Source of the DNA: Shewanella kaireitica
Lineage (GTDB): Bacteria; Pseudomonadota; Gammaproteobacteria; Enterobacterales; Shewanellaceae
Length of the DNA stretch: 64,000 nucleotides
NCBI RefSeq assembly: GCF_023284045.1
Contig: NZ_JAKIKQ010000010.1
Span: forward strand, 62,001 to 126,000
Reading direction: 5' to 3'
The notes under the pieces are model-generated. The model was not told where the DNA came from. It did not search any database and saw only the letters and a program-made list of their open reading frames with translations. Below, piece after piece: positions 10,770 through 20,802 of this stretch; the stretch's first letter is position 1, and the number at the start of each line of letters is the position of its first letter. Made by a program: the position numbers and the translations under genes.

Positions 10770-13370
10770 ATGATGAAAGGCAAGAACCGTCCACCAAAGC
10801 TGACCGACTGGCGCAAAAGTTTACCGATGAAATTCATGTTCATCCAACTTGCTGTGGCCACAATCATCATTCTAACGAGTGTTTGGTTTATTAAGTCTAT
10901 CGAAATTAATCGACTAATAGACAACCAGCAAACTCTGAATGTAAATGTAGGCAAAGCGATCACCGCAAGCTTACAGCAAAAAACCAATAAAATTGAAAAC
11001 CTTGCAGTATCCATTAGTTCCCTTGGAGAGTTGTATCAACACTCCCCCTCTCTTCTTAATGGAAGCATACCCGCGCTACTTGACCAGTTGGGGCAAGAAG
11101 AGGTTATTCTTGGTGGAGGAGTTTGGCCAGAACCTAAACTCACGAACAAAAAAGGTAGCCATTTTTGGGCTCGTAATGCCAGTGGTAAATTGCATAAAGT
11201 CAACGGCTATAATCAAGATGGTGTGCAAGGTTATTCCCAAGAGAGCTGGTATATTCCAACAAAATATTACCCTGCTGATACGAGTTATTGGTCTAAGTCC
11301 TATATAGACCCAATCACACAAGACCCAATGATCACCGCCTCTGTTCCTATGTGGTCGCATCATGAATTCATCGGTGTTGCTACGGTTGATGTAGCACTTG
11401 CTAGTATTAATGAGTTTTTTAGAACTGCCCTTTCAGGACAAAGAGGTTACGTTTTTGCACTTGATCAACAGAACCGAATGCTTTCCTACCCTGAACTTCC
11501 GCAAAACATTGCTGATGATGAAGCTAGAGGAGAGTTATTTAAGCCCTTCTCCGACTTTAGTCAGCAACATGCTGCCTTTGAACCGCTGCTACAAGTCATT
11601 GAAACAATCGATGCAGAGTTTATTAAACAAGCCAATATTGATAGTGCCTATACCCCAGAGCAACTTAGCAGTGTTACCGCTAATGTACCTTCGCAGGAGC
11701 GCGCAAAGCTGACTGCATTAATCAACCAGAATGCCAAAAGCAAATTAAAAGAGGTACAACTGCTTAGCAGCCTTGAATTGATAAGCGATCCACAATTTGA
11801 AGAACCAGTCATCGTCAGTGTCTTTTTGATGCCTGGAACCTACTGGAAAGTAATTTTGGTGACGCCACTGACGACAATAGAAAGCAGTGCAAAATCGATA
11901 GCCAGTACAGTGGGCCTTTATTTAGTGAGTATTCAAATAGCCGCGCTCATGCTGCTATTTATTATCCAAAATAAGCTATTTATCTCTCCGATAAGTCGAA
12001 TGGTTAATGCGTTGAATAACAGCAATTCAGCAATGATTGAACTTGAGAGTAATAACAGAAAAGATGAGATTGGCATGTTAGCGAAAGCATTTAGCAGCCG
12101 CACACATCAGTTAGAGATCGCACTGGCCAGCTTAGATGCCACAAATCTAGCATTAGAAAAACAGTTAGAAGTACAACAAATTGCCCAAGCTGATTTAAGG
12201 GAGAGTAAGGAGCACCTTAATCTTATTCTTAATTCTGCACATAACCTTATTTTCATCAAAAGCATATCCGGTGAACTTACACTCGTTAACGACCAGTTCT
12301 GCAAAACTGTTGCCTTGGAACGTGAAAATATAATCGGTGTAAGAGATCATTTGGTACTGGCCAGAGACGTTGCCAAAGTAAATAGCGACAACGACCGAAT
12401 CGTAATAGACAGAAAACAGGAACTTAGTTATGAGCAAACATTTCCAAGTGAAGGTAAATTGCATACATACTTAGTCACCAAATTCCCTATTTTGGATAAC
12501 GAACAGCAAGTGGTATCAGTTGGCACCATTGCATTCGATATCAGCAAGACTAAGAGCTTAGAACTGAAGAAGAAAGCCCAGTTTGAGATCCTTAGACAAG
12601 AAAAATCAAAGAATATTCGATTCATTGAAAAGCTTGAAGAGACAAATAAGCGATTGGAGTTTGAGTCTTTACAGGCCAGAGTTCAAATCAACAAAGAGTA
12701 TAACTACGAAAAGGTTAAATTAGATAATCAAGCTCTTTACCCCACACTAGTGGCCAATTTAGTGCGACCTATATTCAGACAACAGGATGAGCTTGCGGCC
12801 AAAGCTTATCGTCTATCGAATGGTAGCCTTAATGCCGCCGATTTTGGTGTAGAATTAACCGCACAAACTGAACGATTAAGACATCTAGAGTACCTACTAT
12901 CAGCGCAAGATTACGGAGCAAAACCCATTGACCTAGTACAATTGTTAGAACATATTATTGCGCTTTTACGCCCAAAGTTTGTCGACTCAGATATCGACAT
13001 CATGATCCAAAGTGACGACCGTCTTATTGTCGATGGGATCCATTGGCACTACTTGGTTCTGTTTTATAGAATTATCAACAACACCTTGACGGACGCTTTT
13101 GAACACCATCAAACGAATAAAAGCATAAAACTTATTTTGGCAAAACAGCAAAAGCAGTTGATCATAACCGTTTATGATAATGGTAAAGGGTTTACTACTA
13201 ATCAGTTAGATATGTTGCAACAGCAGATAAACGAGAGTGAGATCAACGGTGCTATTACAACGTTGTCAGTGTGGTTACAAAGTGAGTTTAACGGTAAAGT
13301 TCAGATCAGAAGCTTACAACCTGAAGCGCAATATAAAACTCAGATAAGTTATTCTTTATCTCTTGTTTAG
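10770..13370 (+). CDS. Membrane sensor protein: dCache-HAMP-PAS with degenerate histidine-kinase core
   Basis: 866 aa. TM1 (about 24-44) precedes a large periplasmic region (about 45-370) of double-Cache type, including the W-Y-x-P and Y.DP...MITASVPM blocks seen in dCache sensors. TM2 (about 375-397) is followed by HAMP, a coiled coil, a PAS domain (about 478-590, LNLILNSAHNLIFIKSISGELTLVND) and a further coiled coil. The last 130 residues look like a HATPase: IINNTLTDAFEH resembles an N-box and VYDNGKGF a G1 box. There is no recognisable H-box where dimerisation would be expected (LYPTLVANLVRPIF), and the glycine-rich G2 box is lost (AITTLSVWLQSEFNGKV). It is probably a non-catalytic sensor or a very divergent kinase. 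No response regulator is adjacent. Confidence 0.8.
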   Translation: MMKGKNRPPKLTDWRKSLPMKFMFIQLAVATIIILTSVWFIKSIEINRLIDNQQTLNVNVGKAITASLQQKTNKIENLAVSISSLGELYQHSPSLLNGSIPALLDQLGQEEVILGGGVWPEPKLTNKKGSHFWARNASGKLHKVNGYNQDGVQGYSQESWYIPTKYYPADTSYWSKSYIDPITQDPMITASVPMWSHHEFIGVATVDVALASINEFFRTALSGQRGYVFALDQQNRMLSYPELPQNIADDEARGELFKPFSDFSQQHAAFEPLLQVIETIDAEFIKQANIDSAYTPEQLSSVTANVPSQERAKLTALINQNAKSKLKEVQLLSSLELISDPQFEEPVIVSVFLMPGTYWKVILVTPLTTIESSAKSIASTVGLYLVSIQIAALMLLFIIQNKLFISPISRMVNALNNSNSAMIELESNNRKDEIGMLAKAFSSRTHQLEIALASLDATNLALEKQLEVQQIAQADLRESKEHLNLILNSAHNLIFIKSISGELTLVNDQFCKTVALERENIIGVRDHLVLARDVAKVNSDNDRIVIDRKQELSYEQTFPSEGKLHTYLVTKFPILDNEQQVVSVGTIAFDISKTKSLELKKKAQFEILRQEKSKNIRFIEKLEETNKRLEFESLQARVQINKEYNYEKVKLDNQALYPTLVANLVRPIFRQQDELAAKAYRLSNGSLNAADFGVELTAQTERLRHLEYLLSAQDYGAKPIDLVQLLEHIIALLRPKFVDSDIDIMIQSDDRLIVDGIHWHYLVLFYRIINNTLTDAFEHHQTNKSIKLILAKQQKQLIITVYDNGKGFTTNQLDMLQQQINESEINGAITTLSVWLQSEFNGKVQIRSLQPEAQYKTQISYSLSLV

Positions 13371-13431
13371 AGGCCTATACAGCTTTTGTCGCCGTTTTGA
13401 GCACGGTTGTCTAATGGCGTCAGTCACGAAG

Positions 13432-13455
13432 AAGGCACTCCTCATGAGTGCCTTT
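13432..13455. terminator. Bidirectional terminator between convergent genes
   Basis: AAGGCACTC-CTCAT-GAGTGCCTTT between the sensor gene (plus) and the retropepsin-like gene (minus). The T-run is short on both sides. Confidence 0.65.
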
Positions 13456-13482
13456 AGTGGCTATAAATGTATTTTCATTAGG

Positions 13483-14358
13483 CTACATTGATACATCGAC
13501 AATATAGTGCCCTTGTAGCCAGTTGCGGCCAATTAGCAACTTATAAGTCATCTTGCTTCTATCTCGTAAATTAACTTTTACTTTATACTCTTTACCAGCC
13601 TCACCAATATTGAGTTCAACCATATAGCGGACCTCACTACCTTGGGCATTGCGTATAAGTGATGTTTCGACAATGCGAGACTTGACGACTTTAGACTCAC
13701 CTTTCTCATTCTCTGTTGTAAAATGAATCACCTTGCCGACATTTTTCTCCATATCGGTGTCTTCATTGTCAATTTTAAAGTCCACTGCATGTAGTGAGTT
13801 TTCTACTGCACCAGTGTCTATGCGGGTCTTAAACATCATTCCGCTTTCAACAATGCTAATTGGAGCAACTGGGCCAATGTATTTTTTATCTGATACATCG
13901 ACTACGTAACGCCCTTTTAGCCAGTTACGTCCAATCAACAACTTATAGTCCATATGACTTCTATCACGAAGGTTTACTCGTACCTTGCGCTCTTTGCCTT
14001 TAAAACCGACATCAAGGTCAACCATATAACGTGTCTCGGTGCCCTGAGAGTTACTGACAGTTGATGTTTTAACGATCTTGGCCTGCAAACGTTTAGTCTG
14101 ACCTTGACCGTTTTCAGTGGTAAATGACAGCATTTTACCAATGTTATCTTTCATGTTTTGAGCACTGCCACCTTCAACTTTAAGATCAATTGCGTGCAAA
14201 GAAGTGTTAACCGCGCCCGTGTCTATCCTTGCGACATAGGGCAATTCAGCATGCCCGACATACATATCGGCAGTCGATCCAATAACCGCTTTATCATTAG
14301 CTTGTACTGATAATGAAGTCATCAGGGTCAACAGGCACCATCCCATTTTTTTTAGCAT
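13483..14358 (-). CDS. Secreted protein with two tandem retropepsin-like (PF05618, 'ATP-dependent zinc protease') domains
   Basis: 291 aa with a signal peptide (LKKMGWCLLTLMTSLSVQA, cleaved near Ala-Asn). Two homologous domains of about 130 residues follow. Each has an active-site-like triplet in RIDTGA (about residues 46 and 180), then S-LHAxD, a TTENxxG strand, an RYMV-L strand, and V-VNLRDRS-M-YKLLIGRNWL. This fold is related to aspartic proteases that act as homodimers with one Asp per subunit. Two copies in one chain suggest an internal pseudo-dimer like pepsin. Related proteins are often encoded beside RimK-like ligases, but none is here. Substrate and activity are unknown. Confidence 0.85.
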   Translation of the reverse strand: MLKKMGWCLLTLMTSLSVQANDKAVIGSTADMYVGHAELPYVARIDTGAVNTSLHAIDLKVEGGSAQNMKDNIGKMLSFTTENGQGQTKRLQAKIVKTSTVSNSQGTETRYMVDLDVGFKGKERKVRVNLRDRSHMDYKLLIGRNWLKGRYVVDVSDKKYIGPVAPISIVESGMMFKTRIDTGAVENSLHAVDFKIDNEDTDMEKNVGKVIHFTTENEKGESKVVKSRIVETSLIRNAQGSEVRYMVELNIGEAGKEYKVKVNLRDRSKMTYKLLIGRNWLQGHYIVDVSM

Positions 14359-14595
14359 TACAATTCCTAAGTATAGTTACGTCAATATTTAGCTTGTTAG
14401 AGTTATCATAGCAAGAAACATCAGTCTTTGAAGCGACACTCTTTATTTTGAGAAATAAAACAGCCTAAACCGCTCTGGCTACTAGATTTTTACAGTAGAA
14501 CAGTACGCGAATTAAACTTAGCAGTTCAACACTGACAGTTACCTGAACAGAGAATGATATCAATACCCGTTAAGTTGTTATTAATTTAGCGGGGA

Positions 14596-14889
14596 TCAAA
14601 AGAAATGAAGGACATAAAGAGCAAATAATATAGCCGTACAAGCGCAGTGACCAGCATACCATCGTTTATGGTAGCTCTGCTTATAGAGATTGAGGTTTCG
14701 GAAAAACTGTACCCCTAACCATACAAGGATAAATGGCACAAAAGGCAATGAGATGACGAGCGGGAAAAAACCCCAGCCTAAGTCGAAAGCATTTTGACTA
14801 AACAAACGAAGGAAAAACCAAAAAACAAACAGGCAAATATAAGCCACTAAGTGTTGCTTGTTAATTGAGCTCTTAACGTTTGAAAACAT
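14596..14889 (-). CDS. Small multi-pass membrane protein of unknown function
   Basis: 97 aa starting at the ATG preceded by GGGGA with 5-nt spacing (14889); two ATGs further upstream (14901, 14907) lack such a site. It has three hydrophobic segments: about residues 14-28 (AYICLFVFWFFLRLF), 40-62 (FPLVISLPFVPFILVWLGVQFF) and 82-97, separated by a basic loop (YKQSYHKRW). I recognise no family. The 240-bp intergenic stretch on its 5' side has no gene. Confidence 0.55.
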   Translation of the reverse strand: MFSNVKSSINKQHLVAYICLFVFWFFLRLFSQNAFDLGWGFFPLVISLPFVPFILVWLGVQFFRNLNLYKQSYHKRWYAGHCACTAILFALYVLHFF

Positions 14890-14988
14890 CGAATTCCCCA
14901 TATTCATTATTGAACACTAGGCCTTATTACTACCATCAACAAGAACCAATGGGGATAATTCTGTAACGAAATATAAAAACAACTTTTA

Positions 14989-15342
14989 TCACGCCGCCAT
15001 TAGCTTGGCGATCTCTTGATCAAACAAGTTTTTAATTAAACATGAAAACTCTGTAATAAACAGCGTTTGCTCAGCGGTAGCTTTATGATCAGCAATTCGT
15101 GCCAGGATCTCTTCAAGATCATACACAATTGAGTCAACCTCCCTGATAACTAAATTCCGTTGAGCAAAACTTAGCGAAGGATTCTGACCACAAACCATAA
15201 TAATTTGAGCCGCGAGTTGTTCTTCAAATAGTTCCATCACCGTATCTTCTGATACAGCTTGTTGTTGCGAGTTTTCAAATATACCTAAATGCTCAGTTAA
15301 ATACTGAACGAGGTGCATATACCCGTCTTTGTCGGTAACCAT
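14989..15342 (-). CDS. DUF3802 family protein
   Basis: 117 aa, soluble, acidic and helical (MVTDKDGYMHLVQYLTEHL; DTVMELFEEQLAAQIIMVC; REVDSIVYDLEEILARI). It resembles the DUF3802 family found in Shewanella, Vibrio and relatives; the function is unknown. I chose ATG 15342, which has GGA about 7 nt upstream, over the earlier ATG at 15369, because MVTDKDGY is the expected family start. Family assignment is from memory of the pattern and not verified. Confidence 0.65.
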   Translation of the reverse strand: MVTDKDGYMHLVQYLTEHLGIFENSQQQAVSEDTVMELFEEQLAAQIIMVCGQNPSLSFAQRNLVIREVDSIVYDLEEILARIADHKATAEQTLFITEFSCLIKNLFDQEIAKLMAA

Positions 15343-15454
15343 ATCACATCCGAAATATGCAATTAGCATAAATGACAGAGCGGCTCAAAGGAGCCGCAAA
15401 ATTCTTTGAATAAGAATATTATCTGAGTTTAAAGCTAAATGATATCGACTATCT

Positions 15455-16030
15455 CTATTTCTTAAGATTCAAAATGAATGAAACTGGCACTGCTTTACTA
15501 ATTGCCGACAATCCAGCTATCTCACGTAGTTTTTCAACACCTTGCGTCAAGCCAAAACTGTCTGAGTTAACAATAACAGGCACTGCACTAGCAACTAATA
15601 GGTTGCTATCAGATAGCTTAGCAATACTCACCATAAAGGGAAGCTTCACTTTTTTTCCATGCAAGTCCACCAGCCCTTCTACTGTGGTTATAGTAGAATC
15701 TCCGACACTAAGACTAGCAAGCAGTTTAGTGTCAACTTGAGCCGTCAAAGTTAGCTTTGGAAACTTATCTACCTCAAACAATAGCGAGCCCATGCGCTCA
15801 TCTCTTATCTCAATACTGGTATCAACACTCGCTAGCGATACCGTTAACTTAAATTCACCTTTTTCATTGAGCATGCCTGAAATGGTTTTAAAATGATGAA
15901 CCTCGGCAATGTCGCCTTTTTTAATTGATACAAAATTTACCTTCGACTCATCATTGGCGACGTTCCAATCAGCGGCTGACGTTACAAACGATAACGGAAT
16001 AAGCAATAATCCAGCAATGGCACTTTTCAT
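15455..16030 (-). CDS. YceI family periplasmic protein
   Basis: 191 aa with an N-terminal signal peptide (MKSAIAGLLLIPLSFVTSA). The mature part starts ADWNVANDESKVNFVSIKKGDIAE and continues with the YceI lipocalin-like barrel features: the F.v..v.G...ID..SI.T....RD.rm...LF.V..FP..T sequence type appears as SVDTSIEIRDERMGSLLFEV...FPKLTLTA. YceI proteins bind isoprenoid or fatty-acid-like ligands in the periplasm. It stands alone, 203 bp beyond the end of pdxH. Confidence 0.9.
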   Translation of the reverse strand: MKSAIAGLLLIPLSFVTSAADWNVANDESKVNFVSIKKGDIAEVHHFKTISGMLNEKGEFKLTVSLASVDTSIEIRDERMGSLLFEVDKFPKLTLTAQVDTKLLASLSVGDSTITTVEGLVDLHGKKVKLPFMVSIAKLSDSNLLVASAVPVIVNSDSFGLTQGVEKLREIAGLSAISKAVPVSFILNLKK

Positions 16031-16186
16031 GTGTAGCTCCCTCTAGAGAAAATAGTGATAGATATCAACGAGCAAAACAGCAATCAACGCTAATTTAGCA
16101 CAAGCTACTATCCAGTAGCAGCAATATCTATTTCATATGACATGAAATTATTCTAGTACAAAGGTTAGGTTTGCCTAATTTAAAAC

Positions 16187-16217
16187 AACAATGCCACTGT
16201 TTTAAAGTGGCATTGTT
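16187..16217 (-). terminator. Terminator-like hairpin after pdxH
   Basis: AACAATGCCACT/AGTGGCATTGTT perfect 12-bp stem with a 7-nt loop, 17 bp beyond the pdxH stop. The minus-strand tail is only GTTTTAAATT. Confidence 0.65.
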
Positions 16218-16233
16218 AACAAAACAAACGATT

Positions 16234-16875
16234 TCACGGCGCTAAGCGGCTTTTAATCCATTGCTCACCAGCTGACCTTTCATAGATAAATCGGTCATGC
16301 AATCGGTTCTCACCACCTTGCCAAAACTCGATACTTGTAGGCTTAACAAGGTACCCTCCCCAAAACTTTGGTAGTGGCACATCACCTTTAGCAAACTTCG
16401 CTTTCATCTCGGCAAATTTTGTCTCTAACGCCTTTCTAGCAGAGATAGGACTAGATTGCTTAGATACCCAAGCAGCTATCTGGCTATCTTTAGGTCGAGA
16501 CATAAAATATTTCAGCACTTCAGTTTTTGACAAAGGCTCAGCGACACCGGTTATCGCAACTTGTTTCTCTAAAGTATGCCATGGGAACAACAAGCTAACT
16601 TGCGAATTAATGGCGATATGTTGAGCTTTTCGGCTTTCTAGGTTTGTAAAGAAAACAAAACCATCATCGCCAAACCTTTTGAGCAGCACAATGCGCTGAA
16701 AAGGTTGGCCATGCTCATCGACAGTAGCCACGGACATGGCAGTAGGATCTTTTATCTCTGAGTCTTTTACCACTTCAAGCCAAGAGTTAAAAAGCTCCAT
16801 CGGATCATCAGGAACATTCTCACTATGCATCTCCCCTAAAGAGTACTCTCGCCTGATATCACTTAACTCTGACAT
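16234..16875 (-). CDS. pdxH: Pyridoxine/pyridoxamine 5'-phosphate oxidase
   Basis: FMN-dependent oxidase making PLP from PNP or PMP, 213 aa (family 210-220). Typical segments are LREYSLG-like [106 protein letters not shown] and the C-terminal KSRLAP. It lies 55 bp after speB on the same strand; the two may be cotranscribed. PLP made here is the cofactor of SpeA upstream. Confidence 0.97.
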   Translation of the reverse strand: MSELSDIRREYSLGEMHSENVPDDPMELFNSWLEVVKDSEIKDPTAMSVATVDEHGQPFQRIVLLKRFGDDGFVFFTNLESRKAQHIAINSQVSLLFPWHTLEKQVAITGVAEPLSKTEVLKYFMSRPKDSQIAAWVSKQSSPISARKALETKFAEMKAKFAKGDVPLPKFWGGYLVKPTSIEFWQGGENRLHDRFIYERSAGEQWIKSRLAP

Positions 16876-16930
16876 TGACCAATCCTTAAATATTACCTGT
16901 AAAAAAGCTGTTCAGTTACTTGCGGTAAGT

Positions 16931-17860
16931 TTACTTAACTTTACCATTAGAATCAGCCCAAACATGCAATAACTCCAAGCCTAATGTTGCACCAGCTAAA
17001 GCAGTGATCTCTGCACTATCGTATGCAGGAGCCACTTCAACAACATCCATACCGACTATGTTCATGCCATTCAAGCCACGAATAATTTTCATCGCTTTAT
17101 CGCTGGTTAACCCGCCACATACTGGGGTGCCTGTTCCTGGAGCAAAAGCAGGATCTAAGCAATCTATATCAAACGTGACATACAAAGGCATATCACCAAC
17201 TCGCTCTTTAATCTGAGCAATTATTTGAGCAGCACTTTGTTCGTTGGCGGCTGCGGCATCAATGACTTGAAACAGATGATTGGATTGATCGTACTCAGTT
17301 CTTATCCCAACTTGTATTGAATTTTCAGCAGCAATAATGCCCTCTTTCGGCGCATGGTAAAACATTGTCCCGTGGTCATACTTACTACCTTGGCTATAAG
17401 TATCAGTGTGGGCATCAAAATGAAGCAACGCCATTTTACCGTGCTTCTTATAGTGAGCTCGTAGCAGTGGTAAGGTAACGAAATGATCACCACCAAAACT
17501 GAGCATCGCTTTGCCTGAATCGACGATTGCAGTCGCGAAGTCTTCAACTCGTTGGGTAAAATCAGCTGAGTCTCCACAGTCATAAACAAGATCGCCGGCA
17601 TCAACAACTTTAATATGGTCACTCAGTTTAAACGGCCATGGCCAACGTAACTCTTCCCAAGCAAGGTTCACTGATGCTTGACGGATAGCGCCAGGCCCCA
17701 TACGGCCACCGGAACGCCCGGTTGTAGCCATATCAAAAGGCAAACCTAACACGACTACATCAGCATCACTCTCTAACGGGCTAAAATTTAAAGGCAGCCT
17801 TAAGTAGCCAAATGCATTTGAGTAAAGCGAATAATCGGGTTTATCTGCGATAGTGGTCAT
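16931..17860 (-). CDS. speB: Agmatinase
   Basis: Binuclear manganese ureohydrolase that converts agmatine to putrescine plus urea; 309 aa. It is colinear with E. coli Spe[52 protein letters not shown] (first metal His), [11 protein letters not shown] (DAHTD), [31 protein letters not shown] and [13 protein letters not shown]. The start is ATG 17860, preceded by GGAGC at 4-nt spacing; the ATG at 17881 overlaps the end of the previous gene. Only 23 bp separate it from the AdoMetDC gene, so they form an operon. Confidence 0.97.
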   Translation of the reverse strand: MTTIADKPDYSLYSNAFGYLRLPLNFSPLESDADVVVLGLPFDMATTGRSGGRMGPGAIRQASVNLAWEELRWPWPFKLSDHIKVVDAGDLVYDCGDSADFTQRVEDFATAIVDSGKAMLSFGGDHFVTLPLLRAHYKKHGKMALLHFDAHTDTYSQGSKYDHGTMFYHAPKEGIIAAENSIQVGIRTEYDQSNHLFQVIDAAAANEQSAAQIIAQIKERVGDMPLYVTFDIDCLDPAFAPGTGTPVCGGLTSDKAMKIIRGLNGMNIVGMDVVEVAPAYDSAEITALAGATLGLELLHVWADSNGKVK

Positions 17861-17883
17861 AGAAGCTCCGTAAAAGGTCAAAC

Positions 17884-18804
17884 TTAAATTACTGCAGCCG
17901 TTAGTTCTTCGCTAACAGGCTGAATATAATGTTTATAATTAAAAGAATTAGCCGCATTAAGCGCAAGTTCGCAACACGCCACTTCGATATGTACAGGGTA
18001 GCTGTCTGCCGATAATTGTTGATTGACGCTAATGATATCCCAGCTACAAGGGTTCAATATGTTTAACATACTGGCGAATATATTGAACGAGTATTGTTCA
18101 AAATTCAAGTTCGTTTCTATGCTGACATAGGCGCTATGTTCTTGTGGGGTAATATGCATAGTCAAGAATTGCCCACCATATAAACCGTTTATTGAATAAC
18201 CACACGGTTCAAACAAGTGATCATCAAACACAAACTCCGGCAGCAACTGTGGTAACTGCAACAGCGCTAATATTTGCGCCTTAGTTTGATTCGGTTGCCT
18301 TAAGTAGTCTGCTATATCACCCTTTATATGGTACATCAGTAAGCTAGTGCTGCGACTTAGCGTATCGGCTTTCTCACTGCAGAAAAGATAATGATGATGA
18401 CCATCTAAATGACCAACACGATACGCTGTGCCACTCAATCTCGTTCTTAACTGCTGACAATCATCTTCAAATCGGGTTGTCTGCAGGTGAGACAGAAATT
18501 CACTTTTTCGTTGGTAAGTAAACGAAGCGATGCTGTCGACGTTAACCTCGTCAATCAAGAACACAGCCGCCTCGACCAGATTCGTATTGCCACAGGTAAT
18601 TAGCAGTATTTTGTTATCCCAAACGAAAAGGCTAGACTCACTCAACACATAAGCGTCACAGTCGTTATTCGATAAGACCGACAGAATGTCTGCGCCCGCA
18701 AGTGCCAAGCCTTGCTCCCAAAAGTCACGACTAAAACGGCGAAGCGAAGCGTTGCCTTGCTTGACTCGAAGTTCTATTTTCTTTTCTGAACCTTCAAAAA
18801 ACAT
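17884..18804 (-). CDS. Eukaryote-type (class 2) S-adenosylmethionine decarboxylase proenzyme
   Basis: 306 aa. It resembles plant and animal AdoMetDC rather than bacterial Spe[14 protein letters not shown] matches the eukaryotic FEG-E-K-E start, and [11 protein letters not shown] carries the self-cleavage site between Glu and Ser that yields the pyruvoyl cofactor. [14 protein letters not shown] corresponds to the catalytic Cys region (KTCGTT), and [12 protein letters not shown] with its later Cys/His residues matches the C-terminal half. The reaction expected is decarboxylation of AdoMet for aminopropyl transfer. It is in an operon with speB and follows speA across a terminator. No spermidine synthase (speE) is in the window, so the acceptor pathway is unresolved. 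Confidence 0.88.
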   Translation of the reverse strand: MFFEGSEKKIELRVKQGNASLRRFSRDFWEQGLALAGADILSVLSNNDCDAYVLSESSLFVWDNKILLITCGNTNLVEAAVFLIDEVNVDSIASFTYQRKSEFLSHLQTTRFEDDCQQLRTRLSGTAYRVGHLDGHHHYLFCSEKADTLSRSTSLLMYHIKGDIADYLRQPNQTKAQILALLQLPQLLPEFVFDDHLFEPCGYSINGLYGGQFLTMHITPQEHSAYVSIETNLNFEQYSFNIFASMLNILNPCSWDIISVNQQLSADSYPVHIEVACCELALNAANSFNYKHYIQPVSEELTAAVI

Positions 18805-18824
18805 CTAACCACTCTGCTCAGGAT

Positions 18825-18863
18825 AAAAAATAAGACCAGCGCTGAGTATGATCAACACTGGTC
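18825..18863 (-). terminator. Terminator/attenuator between speA and the AdoMetDC gene
   Basis: On the minus strand GACCAGTGTTG pairs with CAGCGCTGGTC (11 bp including two G-U pairs) and is followed by TTATTTTTT. It sits in the 84-bp gap between speA and the AdoMetDC gene, so readthrough would be limited. Confidence 0.7.
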
Positions 18864-18888
18864 TAGCAACACTCAATCATACGCTATG

Positions 18889-20802
18889 CTAGGAGAAATC
18901 TTCTAGATAGGTATAGCCTTTTAGTCCTAGCTGAAGCTCTTCAAGTATATTACTTCGTTCATCTTCAACGATATGCTTATTAACGAGCTCTTCATAGGTT
19001 CTCATAAATGACACCGCTTCCAAGTTCACATATCTAAGCACATCAGCGACGGTGTCACCTTCAAGTACCGAATCAATATTACGACGGCCATTATCATCCA
19101 CTCGTACCACAGCAGAATTAGTGTCACCAAACAGGTTATGCATATCACCCAAAATCTCTTGATAGGCTCCTACGAGGAAAAACCCAATAAGATAAGGACT
19201 CTCTTGGGTCCAGGCAGGTACCGGCAGTGTTGTTTCAATGCCTTGTCCATCAACATATTGATCAACAATACCATCTGAATCACAAGTAATATCAAGCATC
19301 ACCGCGCGGCGTTCAGGTGCTTTATCTAACCCGGATAAAGGCATTACCGGGAATACCTGATCAATCCCCCAAGCATCGGGTAGTGATTGAAACAGCGAAA
19401 AATTAACAAAAAACTTATCGGCTAACTTCTCATTAAGTTCGTCAATGATTGGTCTGTGGTAACGATATTTTGAGCTCATGCTGCCTTGCAGTTCATGACA
19501 GACTCGTAAATTAATTTGTTCAGCCCACGCTCTGTCTGCCAAGCTTAACTGTCCAAGCGCGAAAAGAGAGTGCACCTCGGTTAAGTCACTTTGGCAATCA
19601 TGGAATATTTCAATCAGTGCTCTTTGATCAGCCTTTCCACTCACTTCAGTCCAAGACTGCCACATATTCTGCAGCAATAGCGGCGCATCTTCGCTTGGCG
19701 GTAAAATGGTTTCAGGCTTATATGACTCAGTGCCAATAACATCGGTCAGTAGCACGGCATGATGCGCAGTTAAGTAACGACCCGATTCAGAGATGATTCT
19801 CGGCATCGGTTGCTCATACTCTTTACACATATCAGTTAGCACGCTAACGATGTTATTTGCATACTCAGTTAAGCCATAGTTCATAGAGTTATTGCTTTGG
19901 CTGCGCGTGCCATCGTAATCGACTGCGAGTCCACCACCTACATCAAAGCATTTTACATTGGCACCAAGTTTCATTAGTTCACAGTAAAAACGTCCAGCTT
20001 CGCTCACGCCTTGGCGAATATCTCGAATATTGGCGATTTGAGAGCCTAAATGGAAATGCAGCAACTCCAATGAATCCAACATGTCTTCATGTTGTAACTG
20101 GTCTATTACTTTGAGTACCTGCGCAGCGGATAGTCCAAACTTAGACTTTTCACCACCACTTGCTTGCCACTTGCCTTTACCTTGAAATGCGAGCCTTACC
20201 CGCAAACCAAGTCTTGGAGTTACACCTAGTTCTTTAGCTTGCTCCAGTACTACCTTAAGCTCCGACATTTTCTCTAGGACAATATAAACCTTATGCCCTA
20301 GCTTCTCACCAATCAATGCTAAACGAATGTACTCTTTATCTTTGTAACCATTACAAATAATGACCGAACTGGCTTTTTGAGCCATCGCCAATACTGCAAG
20401 CAATTCAGGTTTACTGCCCGCTTCTAGCCCAAGCTGCGGCACCTCTTTTTCCACCTGACTGGCTAAGATTTCTTCAACAACAGTTTGCTGTTGATTCACT
20501 TTAATTGGGTAAACCAACAGGTAATCAGCTTCATATTGATACTTTTGAATGGCCTGATTAAACGCCTGACACAGACTATTGACTCTGTGATGCAGTATTT
20601 GTGGGAATCGAACTAAAACAGGTAGAGCAACACCTGCCTTAACCATATCTTTAGCAAGTTCATTTAAACCAATCTTGCAATCTGGGCGGTTCGGATCGGG
20701 TGAAACGGTAACCTCACCTTCGTCACTAATCCCATAAAGGCCTTGGCTCCAGTAGTTTACATTGTAACTTGCTCGTGCATCATCAATAGACCAATTGCTC
20801 AT
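18889..20802 (-). CDS. speA: Biosynthetic arginine decarboxylase
   Basis: PLP-dependent fold type III enzyme making agmatine from arginine; 637 aa (E. coli SpeA 632-658). The barrel domain holds the PLP lysine in YPIKVNQQQ, substrate/PLP segments [14 protein letters not shown] and [15 protein letters not shown], and [14 protein letters not shown]. The C-terminal beta domain has ITCDSDG, with the cysteine that completes the partner active site, and [20 protein letters not shown]. With SpeB it forms the arginine-agmatine-putrescine route. It starts 526 bp from the divergent cvfB. Confidence 0.97.
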   Translation of the reverse strand: MSNWSIDDARASYNVNYWSQGLYGISDEGEVTVSPDPNRPDCKIGLNELAKDMVKAGVALPVLVRFPQILHHRVNSLCQAFNQAIQKYQYEADYLLVYPIKVNQQQTVVEEILASQVEKEVPQLGLEAGSKPELLAVLAMAQKASSVIICNGYKDKEYIRLALIGEKLGHKVYIVLEKMSELKVVLEQAKELGVTPRLGLRVRLAFQGKGKWQASGGEKSKFGLSAAQVLKVIDQLQHEDMLDSLELLHFHLGSQIANIRDIRQGVSEAGRFYCELMKLGANVKCFDVGGGLAVDYDGTRSQSNNSMNYGLTEYANNIVSVLTDMCKEYEQPMPRIISESGRYLTAHHAVLLTDVIGTESYKPETILPPSEDAPLLLQNMWQSWTEVSGKADQRALIEIFHDCQSDLTEVHSLFALGQLSLADRAWAEQINLRVCHELQGSMSSKYRYHRPIIDELNEKLADKFFVNFSLFQSLPDAWGIDQVFPVMPLSGLDKAPERRAVMLDITCDSDGIVDQYVDGQGIETTLPVPAWTQESPYLIGFFLVGAYQEILGDMHNLFGDTNSAVVRVDDNGRRNIDSVLEGDTVADVLRYVNLEAVSFMRTYEELVNKHIVEDERSNILEELQLGLKGYTYLEDFS

